A DNA stretch of 44,264 nucleotides from Eutrophosalina sp902522775 (GCA_902522775.1 CABYWQ010000008.1:1-44264), one strand, 5' to 3'; counted from the first letter of the stretch, positions 17,670 through 27,256 are shown. Notes: generated by a model from the letters alone, not told the origin. A program made the numbers and translations.

Positions 17670-18647
17670 TTATGAAAAATTTTCTAGTAATTTTTTTTGA
17701 TTTTCTAAAGAGCTTATAAATTCTTTTTTTAGGTTGTTGATTAAGTCTTTTACGCTTAAAGAATCATTAATACTTGTTACACCTTGACCTGCAGACCAAA
17801 TTGTTTTCCATGCTTTAGCTTCTGCCTCGGCAGCACTTAAATCTTTTCCAAAATCTATTTTTTTTGAAGTTTTCCACATTTCTTCTGATATACCCATTGC
17901 TTCTAAACTAGGCTTTAAAAAGTTTGCATTAACTCCAGAAACAGCTGCAGTATATACAATATCATTGGCATCTGACTTAATAATCATATTCTTATAACCA
18001 TCATCTGCCAAACTTTCTTTAGTATTGATAAATCTGGTACCCATATACGCAAAATCAGCTCCCATTTGCATAGCAGATGCAATATCTCTTCCAGTACTTA
18101 TACAGCCTGAAAGTATAATAGTTTTTTTAAAGAATTTTTTAATCTCAGCAATTAATGACATTGGGTTTATTGTTCCACCATGACCTCCAGCACCAGCTGA
18201 AACTAAAACTAAGCCATCAACACCAGCTTCTGCTGCTTTTTCTGCATGTCTTTTCTTAATAACATCGTGATATACTAACCCACCATACGAGTGTATTGCA
18301 CCTACCAACTGTGAAACTGCACCAAGTGATGTAATAATTATAGGAATTTTATGTTTGACACACACCTTTAAGTCAGCTCTAACTCGTGGGTTTGTATTAT
18401 GAACTATTAAGTTTACTCCAAATGGAGCAGCTTTTTTACCAGTTTCTTTTTCAAACTCTTCTAATTCGTTTTTGATTTGTATCACCCATTGTTCAAAGCC
18501 CTCTGTTGTTCTTTGATTTAAAGCAGGAAAAGTACCTACAATTCCATTTTTACAGCATTCAATTACTAGTTTGGGTCCAGAAATCAAAAATAATGGTGCA
18601 GCTATCGCTGGAATTTCAAGATCTGAAAAAAAATTTGGTTTGCTCAT
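17670..18647 (-). CDS. Nitronate monooxygenase family FMN enzyme
   Basis: A 325-residue cytoplasmic TIM-barrel flavoprotein of the nitronate monooxygenase (2-nitropropane dioxygenase) family. Marks are the N-terminal PAIAAPLFLISGP, GVNLIVHNTN, the loop AGAGGHGGT with the candidate catalytic His near 156, SGCISTGRDIASAMQMGADFAYMGTRF for FMN phosphate binding, and a C-terminal WSAGQGV. Many members annotated this way act on unknown substrates. It is last in a minus-strand set with an enoyl-CoA hydratase and an acyl-CoA carboxylase beta chain; the 21-base gap to the hydratase gene indicates one transcript. A role tied to acyl-CoA catabolism is inference. Confidence 0.88.
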   Translation of the reverse strand: MSKPNFFSDLEIPAIAAPLFLISGPKLVIECCKNGIVGTFPALNQRTTEGFEQWVIQIKNELEEFEKETGKKAAPFGVNLIVHNTNPRVRADLKVCVKHKIPIIITSLGAVSQLVGAIHSYGGLVYHDVIKKRHAEKAAEAGVDGLVLVSAGAGGHGGTINPMSLIAEIKKFFKKTIILSGCISTGRDIASAMQMGADFAYMGTRFINTKESLADDGYKNMIIKSDANDIVYTAAVSGVNANFLKPSLEAMGISEEMWKTSKKIDFGKDLSAAEAEAKAWKTIWSAGQGVTSINDSLSVKDLINNLKKEFISSLENQKKLLENFS

Positions 18648-18668
18648 AATTTAAAATTATTTTATTAA

Positions 18669-19439
18669 TTAATTCCATTTGGGAATTCTTTTTTCTTTGA
18701 AAGCTTTCACACCTTCAATAACATCATCAGAGCTCTTTAGATAATCTAAGGCATTATTTAGTTTTTTAATGATCTGATCATTAATATAAATTTCTTCAAA
18801 AACCCTGAGTGCATTTTTAATTGCATTGGGAGATCCTAAAGATATTTCTTCTATAATAAACTTTAATTTATCTTCAAATTCTTCCTCATTACATATTTCT
18901 TGTACAAGATTTAAGTCTCTACATTCACTAGAATTTAATTCATAACCTCTAATACACCAATCTAAAACTTTTTTTTCAGACATAATTCTAAATAAAGAAT
19001 CCATTACTTGAAAAGGAAATAATCCTCTCTTCACTTCTGGCAATTTCATTTTTATTTTGGAAGTGCATATTACATAATTTGAACAAGAAACTAACAATAC
19101 TCCTCCAGCATATACATTACCATTAAGAATCGTAATTTTTGGTTTGTGAAGCTTATTAAACACATCTGCAAGAAAAATTTTTGATTTACTTAATTCTTTT
19201 AAATCAAGTCCAGAACAAAATGTATCGCCATTACTCTTATATACAACAGCACGAATTTTATCATTAGAATTAGCGTAATCAGTACATAAAGCTAATTCAT
19301 TAATCATTTTAGAATTCAATGCATTTTTTTTATCAGGTCTATTTAAAATAATTTCTAAGTAATTTCCATTATCATTCACAATGATAAATTCAAATTCATA
19401 TGATGAAAAATTTTTAAGAAGATGACTTTTAACTAACAT
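18669..19439 (-). CDS. Enoyl-CoA hydratase/isomerase family protein
   Basis: A 256-residue crotonase-fold protein. The N-terminal IILNRPDKKNALNSKMINEL, the oxyanion-hole regions (SGLDLKEL near 75-82; NGNVYAGG near 107-114) and LPEVKRGLFPF near 137-147 with a conserved Glu are visible. In the GG-x2-E position where classical hydratases have their first catalytic Glu, this protein reads AGGVLLVS, so that Glu appears absent; it may be an isomerase-like or specialised hydratase. It lies two bases after the carboxylase gene, which suggests a methylglutaconyl-type hydratase in leucine or terpenoid acid breakdown, but the substrate is unproven. Confidence 0.87.
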   Translation of the reverse strand: MLVKSHLLKNFSSYEFEFIIVNDNGNYLEIILNRPDKKNALNSKMINELALCTDYANSNDKIRAVVYKSNGDTFCSGLDLKELSKSKIFLADVFNKLHKPKITILNGNVYAGGVLLVSCSNYVICTSKIKMKLPEVKRGLFPFQVMDSLFRIMSEKKVLDWCIRGYELNSSECRDLNLVQEICNEEEFEDKLKFIIEEISLGSPNAIKNALRVFEEIYINDQIIKKLNNALDYLKSSDDVIEGVKAFKEKRIPKWN

Positions 19440-19441
19440 TT

Positions 19442-21040
19442 TTACAATCTAAATGTTCCATAAGATTTTGAACCTTTGATCTTTTCTTTAAGAATTATAT
19501 CAAGGCAAAAGCTTAAATAAAATCTGGTATTTCTTGGATCAATTACTCCATCGTCCATTATCTCTGAAGTAGTATGCCATACGCATGCTTTTTCTTCCGC
19601 TAGTAAAACCAAATCTTTTTTTTCTTTATTTAATTTTCTCTTATCTATTTTTTTATTTGAGTTTTTAGCAGAATTTATTTTTATTATTTCCATAACACCA
19701 GCAAGTTGCTCTGCACCCATAACTCCAGATTTAACATTTGGATATGTAAAAAGGAAACGAGGATCAAAAGATCTACCACACATTGCATAATTCCCAGCAC
19801 CATATGAATTACCAACAATTAAGGTTATATGAGGAACTTCACTTCCTGACACAGCATGTATTAATTGAGCCCCATGGTTTACCATTCCATTTTGTTCATG
19901 TCTTTTTCCAACCATGAAGCCAGTAGTATTATGAATAAACAAGATTGGAATGTTATTTTTATTTGCCAACTGAATAAATTGAGTTGCTTTTTTTGCTGAT
20001 TCACTAAAAATTACTCCATTACTTGCTATAATTGCAATTTTATGATCATTAATTTTTGACCATCCACATTTCATTGTTATTCCATAATTTTCCTTGAATT
20101 CATAGAACTCTGAATTATCAACAAAACGAACAATTAAATCTCTAATATCAAATGGATTTTTTAGATTTTCAGGAATGATACCAAGAATATCATCCTTTTT
20201 ATATTTAGGTCTTTTTTCTATTTTATCTAGAAAGCTTACTTTTTCGTTAACATTTATCTCAACAACCTTCCTTGCTATGTTAATTGCTTCATCTTCATTT
20301 TCAGCTAAGAAGTCAGAAACTCCTGAAATTGTACTATGCATTATTGCACCTCCAAGCTCTTCATCTGTTGATTCTTCATTTGTAGCCATCTTGACAAGAG
20401 GGGGGCCAGCTAAGAATACTTTAGACTGATCCTTTTGCATTATTGTGTAGTCGGACATTCCAGGTACATATGCTCCACCTGCAGTAGCATTTCCAAAAAC
20501 CACTGAAATAGTTAAAATCCCATCTTTACTTCTTTTAGACATTTCTTTAAACATTGCACCATAATTATTAAAAACACGATCCTGATCAGGTAAATTAGCG
20601 CCTCCGCTTTCAACTAAATTTATGGTCGTAAGCTTGTTTTCTTTTGCAATTTGTGAAAGTCTCAAATTTTTAAGGCTAGTAGCATAATCAACTGCTCCAC
20701 CTTTTTTAGTACCAATATTTGAATTTATAATACATGGTTTTTTTGAAACATAACCGATTCCTGAAATTGTAGTTCCTCCAGGACCAAAGCCATTTTCATG
20801 TTTAAGACCCGCTAGGGGCATAAGTTCTAAAAATTCACTGTCCTTATCTAAAATTTTTTTTATTCTTTCATTTGCTAAAGATTTTCCTCTATCTTTTGCT
20901 TTTTCTAGAGAAACTTTACTTCCAAGAATTTTACTCAAACTTAAATTATATTCCAACTTTTCAATAAGTTTAAGCATAGCATCTTTATTTGTCTTGAAAG
21001 AAGCACTCTTTTCGTTTATTGTGGACTTAAATTTTTTCAT
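19442..21040 (-). CDS. Acyl-CoA carboxylase beta chain (carboxyltransferase)
   Basis: A 532-residue biotin-dependent carboxyltransferase with both crotonase-like halves. The N-terminal half has VESGGANLPDQDRVF, FGNATAGGAYVPGMSDY and VFLAGPPLVKMAT; the C-terminal half has LFIHNTTGFMVGKRHEQNG and GNSYGAGNYAMCGR. This pattern is closest to methylcrotonyl-CoA or geranyl-CoA carboxylase beta chains. The partner biotin carboxylase (alpha) chain is not in the window. It heads a minus-strand unit with the enoyl-CoA hydratase and nitronate monooxygenase, and is divergent from an acyl-CoA ligase, with 98 bases between them. Confidence 0.92.
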   Translation of the reverse strand: MKKFKSTINEKSASFKTNKDAMLKLIEKLEYNLSLSKILGSKVSLEKAKDRGKSLANERIKKILDKDSEFLELMPLAGLKHENGFGPGGTTISGIGYVSKKPCIINSNIGTKKGGAVDYATSLKNLRLSQIAKENKLTTINLVESGGANLPDQDRVFNNYGAMFKEMSKRSKDGILTISVVFGNATAGGAYVPGMSDYTIMQKDQSKVFLAGPPLVKMATNEESTDEELGGAIMHSTISGVSDFLAENEDEAINIARKVVEINVNEKVSFLDKIEKRPKYKKDDILGIIPENLKNPFDIRDLIVRFVDNSEFYEFKENYGITMKCGWSKINDHKIAIIASNGVIFSESAKKATQFIQLANKNNIPILFIHNTTGFMVGKRHEQNGMVNHGAQLIHAVSGSEVPHITLIVGNSYGAGNYAMCGRSFDPRFLFTYPNVKSGVMGAEQLAGVMEIIKINSAKNSNKKIDKRKLNKEKKDLVLLAEEKACVWHTTSEIMDDGVIDPRNTRFYLSFCLDIILKEKIKGSKSYGTFRL

Positions 21041-21138
21041 TATAAACAGTGCTCTAAGATAGTTAAATATTATAGTAATTTATATGTGAAAAAAGGTTAA
21101 AAAAATATCTCAAAAATAAATTATTATATTTAACAATT

Positions 21139-22803
21139 ATGGATAAACAACACTACGATTTTCCTTTCTATAAGTGGGAAAAAGAAAAAGCAAATGATCC
21201 TTTTTTAAGACAGCCTTTTGGAGACAATTGGTTTGAATATACCTGGGCTGAAGTTGGTTTAATGGCTAGAAAAATTGCATCGTCAATAGATTCATACAAT
21301 CTTCCAGAAAAGTCACATATAGGGCTAATATCCAAAAATTGCAGGGAATGGGTGATTGCAGATTTAGCTATTATGATGTCTGGACATATTTCCGTTCCAT
21401 TTTTTCCAACATTAAAATCTTATGAATTAGAAAATCTTATAGATTTTGGCGAAGTTAAACTATTGTTTGCAGGTAAACTTGAAAATTGGGAAGAACAAAG
21501 TAAAGGAGTTAAGAATATTCCAGTTATTTCATTTCCAAATTATAAAAATCATTCTTCTATTCCAAACTCAGCAAATTGGAATGACCTTCTTAATAAATTT
21601 GAACCTAAAATTGATAATTATCATCCTAAATTAAAAGATATTTGGACAATTGTGTTTACGTCTGGTACAACAGGAGACCCAAAAGGTGTGGTAATTGATT
21701 ACAATACAATTTATTTAACCAAAGATATAATTGAAAATAAAGTTAATCCATTGGCTGTCAACAGGGATGGAAATAATACTTTATTGTCCTATTTACCTCT
21801 AAACCATATTTTTGAAAGGGTTGTTATTGAGTCTTCTTGTTTAAGATATGGTGGAACTATGTCTTTTGTAGAGTCTTTGGATTCTTTTGGTAAAAATCTA
21901 GCTGATGTTCAACCAACTACTTTTGCAGGTGTACCAAGAATCTATAATAAGTTTAGGGAAAAGGTTTTAGAGAAGATGTCACAAAAAAAACTTAATACAC
22001 TTTTAAAAATTCCAATTATTTCAAAAATTGTAAAAAATAAAATTAAAAAATCACTTGGTTGGTCAAGAGCCGGAGCAATAGTTAGTGGAGCTGCATTTCT
22101 TCCACAAGAAATTATAGATTGGTATAGCAAATTAGATGTTAACATTTTAAATGGATATGGAATGACTGAAAATTGTTGTGTGTGTTCATATTTAGACACA
22201 AAAAGCCCAAAAGGAAAAGGATCTGTTGGTTTACCGTGGGACATGGTTAAAGTTAGAATTGGAGATGATGGATCTATATTGAATAAAGGACCTTTTTTAT
22301 TAAAAGAATATTTTAAAAATAAAGAATATACTGATGAGGTTTTAGTTGATGGTTGGTTTAATACTGGAGATAAAGGCTACATTGATGAAAATGGTTTTTT
22401 ACATATTACAGGGAGAATTAAAGATATATTCAAGACTTCAAAAGGAAAATATATTGAGCCTCATTTGATTGAAGAGAAGTTTGAAAAAAGTAATTTATTT
22501 CAACAATTATGTGTTGTAGGTTTAGGCCTCTCTCAACCAATTTTACTTGGTGTTCCTAATGATATATCTAAATTGAATAAAGATGAAACCACTGAAAAAA
22601 TGAATAAGTTTCTAGAAAAAATTAATTCCTCTATGGATAGTTACAAGAAAATAAAAAAAGTAGTTTTTTTAAGAGAAGAGTGGACGCCTGAAAATAACCT
22701 TACTACACCAACTCTAAAAATTAAAAGAGCGAAAATTGATGAAGAGTTTGCAAAAAATTATGAATCCTGGTTTAATAGTGACAATGTAATTATTTGGCAA
22801 TAA
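21139..22803 (+). CDS. fadD: Long-chain-type acyl-CoA ligase (AMP-binding)
   Basis: A 554-residue adenylate-forming enzyme that activates a carboxylic acid to its CoA thioester through an acyl-AMP. Marks are the P-loop motif TIVFTSGTTGDPKGV (about 172-186), LPLNHIFERVVIE, NGYGMTENC (about 337-345), DGWFNTGDKGYID (about 411-423) and GRIKDIFKTSKGKYIEP with the hinge and catalytic Lys region. It resembles FadD15-like ligases that carry a LPLNHxFERV motif. It is divergent from the carboxylase unit and precedes a TonB receptor by 81 bases, so it may activate whatever the receptor brings in. Chain length specificity is not readable. Confidence 0.92.
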   Translation: MDKQHYDFPFYKWEKEKANDPFLRQPFGDNWFEYTWAEVGLMARKIASSIDSYNLPEKSHIGLISKNCREWVIADLAIMMSGHISVPFFPTLKSYELENLIDFGEVKLLFAGKLENWEEQSKGVKNIPVISFPNYKNHSSIPNSANWNDLLNKFEPKIDNYHPKLKDIWTIVFTSGTTGDPKGVVIDYNTIYLTKDIIENKVNPLAVNRDGNNTLLSYLPLNHIFERVVIESSCLRYGGTMSFVESLDSFGKNLADVQPTTFAGVPRIYNKFREKVLEKMSQKKLNTLLKIPIISKIVKNKIKKSLGWSRAGAIVSGAAFLPQEIIDWYSKLDVNILNGYGMTENCCVCSYLDTKSPKGKGSVGLPWDMVKVRIGDDGSILNKGPFLLKEYFKNKEYTDEVLVDGWFNTGDKGYIDENGFLHITGRIKDIFKTSKGKYIEPHLIEEKFEKSNLFQQLCVVGLGLSQPILLGVPNDISKLNKDETTEKMNKFLEKINSSMDSYKKIKKVVFLREEWTPENNLTTPTLKIKRAKIDEEFAKNYESWFNSDNVIIWQ

Positions 22804-22884
22804 TTTTATGAATATGCACTCAAATCGCATAATTATTTAATATTCTGATAAAATATTCATAAATTCACTAAAATTTAAACAACT

Positions 22885-25398
22885 ATGAAAAATTACAATT
22901 ACATTATTTTATTGTTCGTTTTATTGTTTTCATTTAACATAAACGCACAACAAGATGATCAAGAAGTAACTGCTGCATCAAGAAAAGCGGAAAAACTTAG
23001 TGAAGCAAGTAATTCAAGTACAATTATTTCAGAAAAAGAAGTTTCAAATAAAAAAAGCTACAATGTCTTAAGCTTGCTTGATAATACTGTTGGTGTGAAT
23101 GTTGTTAGACACGGTGTTAACCAATTCAATGTTTCTCTCAGAGAAGGAGTAGATGTTTTTTCTACTCAAACTATATTACTTTCTGATGGAAGAGAACTAA
23201 ATACATATGGTCTTAACTTTTTTGATGCTTCTGCTTCAACACTTTCAGGGTTAGATATAGCTAAGATTGAAGTAGTTAGAGGTTCATCCTCTGCTGTATA
23301 TGGTATAGGTGCAAGCTCTGGTGTTATAAGTTTTACGACAAAAGATCCTTTTGAATATCCTGGAACAACTGTTCAGGTTTCAAGTGGTGGAATAAATAAT
23401 GGTGGCGGATCTATCATTGCTGGTCGTGCAAAAAAAGTTGAATCCAATTGGAGTTTATTTAATGTTAATTTAAGACATGCTGACCATAATGAGGACAAAA
23501 CTTTTGGATACAAAATAAATTTAAAATATTCTGAAAATAATGATTGGTTGGTGGGGGAAGATACTGAAGATGTTATTGGTGGTGAACTTCCTCTTATGAC
23601 TTCATTTAATTTTGATACATCTCTGTATTTTGTAAAAGATGATTATGATTTAACTGCAACATTTGGTTTAAATGATACTGGGAATATTCAAAGAAGAGCA
23701 CTTTGGGGAGAAGAATTACGAGAAATGTCAAGTAAATTTTTGAATTTACAGCTTAATATGGGTGATTTATTTGTTCAATATAATTATGTTCAAAATGATA
23801 CAAGCAATAATTATAATTATTTTTTGCAATCTGATACGGGTATTGACTCAAGGCAATCACACGTTCAAGTTGGATATGATTTTTCTTTGCCTAGCTTATC
23901 AACAGAATTATCAGCAGGTGCTGATCATAGGGTAATAAAATTTGATACTGGTGGAAAGGTCTTTGGTGTGAATGAAAACGATGATGATTACCGAACTTAT
24001 GGAGCTTCAATTCAATCAAAAACTAAATTATCTGATAATATAGATATTCTTTTTCAGGGAAGATATGATCATTTCTCTGTTTTAAATGATGGAGCATTTT
24101 CTCCTAAGGGTGTGATAATTGTTAATGATAATTGGGGTGGTACTCTAAGATTAAGTATGAGTCAATCCAGTGTTGCAGATAATGCTTATACCTTATTTAG
24201 TGATTTTCCAGCTGCTTCCTTTCAAGATGGATATCTTGGACCTATGGGAAATAAAAACGCAATAACATTTAACAATCCGACTTGGCAACCTGGTTTCGTA
24301 GCCCTAGAAGGCTTAAATGCTTTTCATCCTGCTATTGACTACAGTGTTTTAGGTTTAGATCATTTCAGTGCATATTTATTATTGGCTGGAAATTTAGGCC
24401 CATTCTTAATGCAAAATTTTATGGCTACAGGAAATCAATTATGGCTAGTTCCAGGTGGAGGAACCTTTATTGGTAATATGCTTTCTAACGGAGGCGCAGA
24501 ATATACTATGTTTGACCTTAATAATCCAAGTGATTTATCAGATTCGGACAAGTCAGTATTATCAACCGAAACAACTTATGAGCTTGGATACAGTGGAAAA
24601 ATTGGGAAGAAACTTTCTTTTTCAGTTGATATTTATAATATAAGAAAACAAAATGTTTTAGGAACAAAAAGATTAAGCCCTGGATTATCTTTAAATCCAA
24701 CTACTTTTGCTGATGAATTTGCTACTACTTTCAGAAATACTTTAGCTGCAACTTATGCAAGTTTAGGTCTTCCTGCTGCTGCTTATTCTTCTATTCTTAA
24801 CACTATAACTACTACTGCTGCTGGTGCAGCTGCTCTAACTGCAGCTAGTATTCAACAGGGTTGGGGCTATGTCTTGGCAGATCAAAACCCTGCGGATACT
24901 AATAGAATATATTGGGGTCATTACAATTTTGGTGATATTAATTATTGGGGAACAGATATAGCATTGAATTATGAAGTGAGTGATAATATTTCATTATTTA
25001 GTAGTTATTCATTTTTGAGTCAAACAGAATTTTCAACTGGTGATCTTGGTGAAGAATATAATTCTAACGAAAACTATCATTTAAATATGCCTAAGCACAG
25101 AGCTAAGGGAGGTTTATCATTTGATCCTGACTCTGGTGTTCACTTAGGTGTCTCTTTCAGATATCAGAGCTCTATGAATATTAATTCTGTTAATACACCG
25201 GATAATGGATTTATGTTTTGGTATGATGGTTTTGTACCAAAAAGAACAATATGGGATATAAGTTTTGGATTACCTATTAGCTCCAAAACAAGATTTGATC
25301 TGACTATTGATAATGTATCTGGAAAAAAATACCAATCATTTGGTAACATGCCTATGATTGGTCAACAAGCATTGATAACATTGACTCACGATTTTTAG
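22885..25398 (+). CDS. Large TonB-dependent outer-membrane receptor
   Basis: An 837-residue receptor with a signal peptide (to about residue 21, ...NINAQ), then directly a plug domain: AEKLSEASNSSTIISEKEV, LLDNTVGVNVVRHGVNQFNVSLREG, DIAKIEVVRGSSSAVYGIGASSGVISF. The barrel ends ...LITLTHDF with a terminal Phe. It has no SusC-type extension and no SusD neighbour, which argues against glycan uptake. An unusual Ala/Thr-rich stretch near residues 620-650 is probably a surface loop. It lies after the acyl-CoA ligase and before a SnoaL-like lipoprotein; a hydrophobic small-molecule ligand is a reasonable guess. A strong terminator follows. Confidence 0.92.
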   Translation: MKNYNYIILLFVLLFSFNINAQQDDQEVTAASRKAEKLSEASNSSTIISEKEVSNKKSYNVLSLLDNTVGVNVVRHGVNQFNVSLREGVDVFSTQTILLSDGRELNTYGLNFFDASASTLSGLDIAKIEVVRGSSSAVYGIGASSGVISFTTKDPFEYPGTTVQVSSGGINNGGGSIIAGRAKKVESNWSLFNVNLRHADHNEDKTFGYKINLKYSENNDWLVGEDTEDVIGGELPLMTSFNFDTSLYFVKDDYDLTATFGLNDTGNIQRRALWGEELREMSSKFLNLQLNMGDLFVQYNYVQNDTSNNYNYFLQSDTGIDSRQSHVQVGYDFSLPSLSTELSAGADHRVIKFDTGGKVFGVNENDDDYRTYGASIQSKTKLSDNIDILFQGRYDHFSVLNDGAFSPKGVIIVNDNWGGTLRLSMSQSSVADNAYTLFSDFPAASFQDGYLGPMGNKNAITFNNPTWQPGFVALEGLNAFHPAIDYSVLGLDHFSAYLLLAGNLGPFLMQNFMATGNQLWLVPGGGTFIGNMLSNGGAEYTMFDLNNPSDLSDSDKSVLSTETTYELGYSGKIGKKLSFSVDIYNIRKQNVLGTKRLSPGLSLNPTTFADEFATTFRNTLAATYASLGLPAAAYSSILNTITTTAAGAAALTAASIQQGWGYVLADQNPADTNRIYWGHYNFGDINYWGTDIALNYEVSDNISLFSSYSFLSQTEFSTGDLGEEYNSNENYHLNMPKHRAKGGLSFDPDSGVHLGVSFRYQSSMNINSVNTPDNGFMFWYDGFVPKRTIWDISFGLPISSKTRFDLTIDNVSGKKYQSFGNMPMIGQQALITLTHDF

Positions 25399-25443
25399 GA
25401 AAATAAGAAAAATCACCAATTTAATTTTGGCATGCGATAATTC

Positions 25444-25472
25444 AAAGAGCAACTTATGTTGCTCTTTTTTTA
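25444..25472 (+). terminator. Terminator after the large TonB receptor
   Basis: A perfect 10-bp stem AAAGAGCAAC/GTTGCTCTTT with a TTAT loop runs into a T-rich tail, 45 bases after the receptor stop. Confidence 0.92.
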
Positions 25473-25548
25473 TTCAAACATGAAAATATTGTAACATATC
25501 AAATTTAAATATCATATAAAAATTTATAAATTTGAAAAAACAATAACT

Positions 25549-26073
25549 ATGAAAAATTATACATACATTATATTATTAGCGGTTTTTACATATTCATGTG
25601 AAACAACTGTACCAGCTGTAATTGATAATCCTCCTGCAGGATATTTATTCAATGCCGAAGGTAAGTCTGATGTAAGGGATGGTAATCCAGCTAATTTAGA
25701 CCTATGGGATAAATATATTGAAGCACATAACAATCAAGATCTTGATATTATTCGTGAGATGAATGCTGATTCAACGGAACAATTTGGAGCTTTTAGAGTT
25801 ATCGATGCTCAAGGTGCTATTATTGATAGCCCAGACGTTCACATAGAGATATTATCAGGATGGTTTGAGGCTGAAAATCCCAAGTGGGACACTTTCTTTT
25901 CTTATACTATGAAAGTTGATGGTCAAGTTGGTGAGTGGGTGATTTCTGGCCATACTCTAACAAGAAATGTTGAAGGTAATGAGGTCTCAACATATGATAT
26001 CGCCGATGTTTATATTGAAGATGGAAAGATTGGAGCATTTTGGATTTATCAGAGAGAGTCCTCACCTGAGTAG
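25549..26073 (+). CDS. SnoaL/NTF2-like lipoprotein
   Basis: A 174-residue predicted lipoprotein (MKNYTYIILLAVFTYSCETT, lipobox Cys near 17). The mature part has one NTF2-like domain: LWDKYIEAHNNQDLDIIREMNADS, a segment with VHIEILSGWFEAENPKWDTFFSYTMK-type sequence, and closing strands with VSTYDIADVYIEDGKIGAFWIYQ. The pattern is close in style to the two-domain NTF2-like protein at 16698. It has its own gap of 150 bases after the receptor terminator and its own terminator, so it is a single-gene unit. Function is unknown; ligand binding at the cell envelope is inferred from the fold. Confidence 0.8.
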   Translation: MKNYTYIILLAVFTYSCETTVPAVIDNPPAGYLFNAEGKSDVRDGNPANLDLWDKYIEAHNNQDLDIIREMNADSTEQFGAFRVIDAQGAIIDSPDVHIEILSGWFEAENPKWDTFFSYTMKVDGQVGEWVISGHTLTRNVEGNEVSTYDIADVYIEDGKIGAFWIYQRESSPE

Positions 26074-26094
26074 TTTATATTAAATTAATTGACT

Positions 26095-26123
26095 AAAAGG
26101 GAGTCTACTAACTCCCTTTTTTT
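26095..26123 (+). terminator. Terminator after the SnoaL-like lipoprotein
   Basis: A perfect 10-bp stem AAAAGGGAGT/ACTCCCTTTT with loop CTACTA, followed by TTT. Confidence 0.92.
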
Positions 26124-26133
26124 GTAAAATAAT

Positions 26134-26277
26134 ATGATTAATAGAGAAACAAGCCTGGATTCTTTTATAAAACATTTGGAGAAGAGGATTGAGGAAGAAG
26201 ATTTTAGAAATTCAGTTGAAAAAATAACATTTATGACAACACTGCATGTCATAAAAAAAAATATCGGAGAAAAATAA
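26134..26277 (+). CDS. Small acidic/basic helical protein, 47 residues (unknown)
   Basis: ATG at 26134 opens a 47-codon frame ending with TAA at 26275-26277, one base before the convergent lactonase gene ends. The product (MINRETSLDSFIKHLEKRI...) is charged, probably helical, with no signal or membrane segment and no recognised family. It starts right after a terminator, so it would need a promoter inside or read-through. It could be a real small protein or a chance frame; codon use looks ordinary for the region. Confidence 0.4.
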   Translation: MINRETSLDSFIKHLEKRIEEEDFRNSVEKITFMTTLHVIKKNIGEK

Positions 26278-26278
26278 A

Positions 26279-27256
26279 TTATTTTAATTTAATTCTAGAT
26301 ACGTCATTAAATCCTGTTACATATAAATACTTTTCGTCTGTGTCAAAATTACAGTTTGTTAATCCTTTACCATAGTTTATCATGGCCAATAACTTTCCCT
26401 CAGGTGAAATTATTAATATACCATTTGGACCAGTTGTAAAAATATTTCCACTACTATGAATTTTTAAACCATCAAAACCGCCTTTGTATTTTTTTACTAA
26501 TTCTTTACCGTCAAAAAATAAAATTCCCTCATATGTTTTAGTGTCAAATCTCATAATTTTAGGACTATTTTCTCGATCTGAATTGTTAACATATATATAT
26601 TTTTCATCTAGTGATAAAGCGATACCATTTGGTCTTGTCATTTCATTTGAAATTAAATCAATTTTACCATTAGTGTGAAGCTTGTACACACCATTGAAAT
26701 CAATTTCTCTGTATTTATTATTAAAATTTTTAAAACCATAAGGTGGATCTGTGAAATATATATCACCTCTTTTACTTAATGATAAATCATTAGGACTGTT
26801 AAATCTTTTTCCTTTATAATTGTCAATAATAGTTTCAAATTCAGGGTTTTTACTTTTTTTGTTGGAAATTTTAGCAACTCTTCTGTCACCATGTTGACAT
26901 AAAATTATATCACCATTTTTATCAAATGTAATTCCATTTGCTCCTATACCACCATCTTTAAATGAAGGCGCATAACCTGTTGATCCACTAGGTGTAATGT
27001 ATTCATTAATTCCACTATTTTCTTCCCATGTGAAAATCTTATTTTGTCTAACATCGGTAAATATTAATTTATTATTATTTTCATCCCAAAGAGGACCTTC
27101 TGCTACTTTAAAATCACCCCCTAAAATTTCAATTCTAGCATCTTTATCGATTATTGACAATATTGAATTATCATAGATAGTTATAACTTCATTTACATTT
27201 TGTTGGCTGAAAGAGTTAAAAGAGATTATGATGAGAATTAAAATTATTTTTTTCAT
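26279..27256 (-). CDS. Secreted SMP-30/gluconolactonase family protein
   Basis: A 325-residue six-bladed propeller with a signal peptide (ending near residue 17, ...NSFSQ). Metal-ligand positions of the family are visible: Glu in AEGPLWDE (near 53), Asn in GANGITFD, SPNDLSLS with Asn-Asp (near 154), and RPNGIALSLDEKYIYVNNSD with the Asp pair later in the chain. Members hydrolyse sugar lactones or related esters with Ca2+ or Zn2+. The export signal places it in the periplasm or outside. Its ATG overlaps the stop of a 57-residue membrane protein by ATGA, so it is the last gene of a small operon (27573 down to 26279). Confidence 0.9.
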   Translation of the reverse strand: MKKIILILIIISFNSFSQQNVNEVITIYDNSILSIIDKDARIEILGGDFKVAEGPLWDENNNKLIFTDVRQNKIFTWEENSGINEYITPSGSTGYAPSFKDGGIGANGITFDKNGDIILCQHGDRRVAKISNKKSKNPEFETIIDNYKGKRFNSPNDLSLSKRGDIYFTDPPYGFKNFNNKYREIDFNGVYKLHTNGKIDLISNEMTRPNGIALSLDEKYIYVNNSDRENSPKIMRFDTKTYEGILFFDGKELVKKYKGGFDGLKIHSSGNIFTTGPNGILIISPEGKLLAMINYGKGLTNCNFDTDEKYLYVTGFNDVSRIKLK

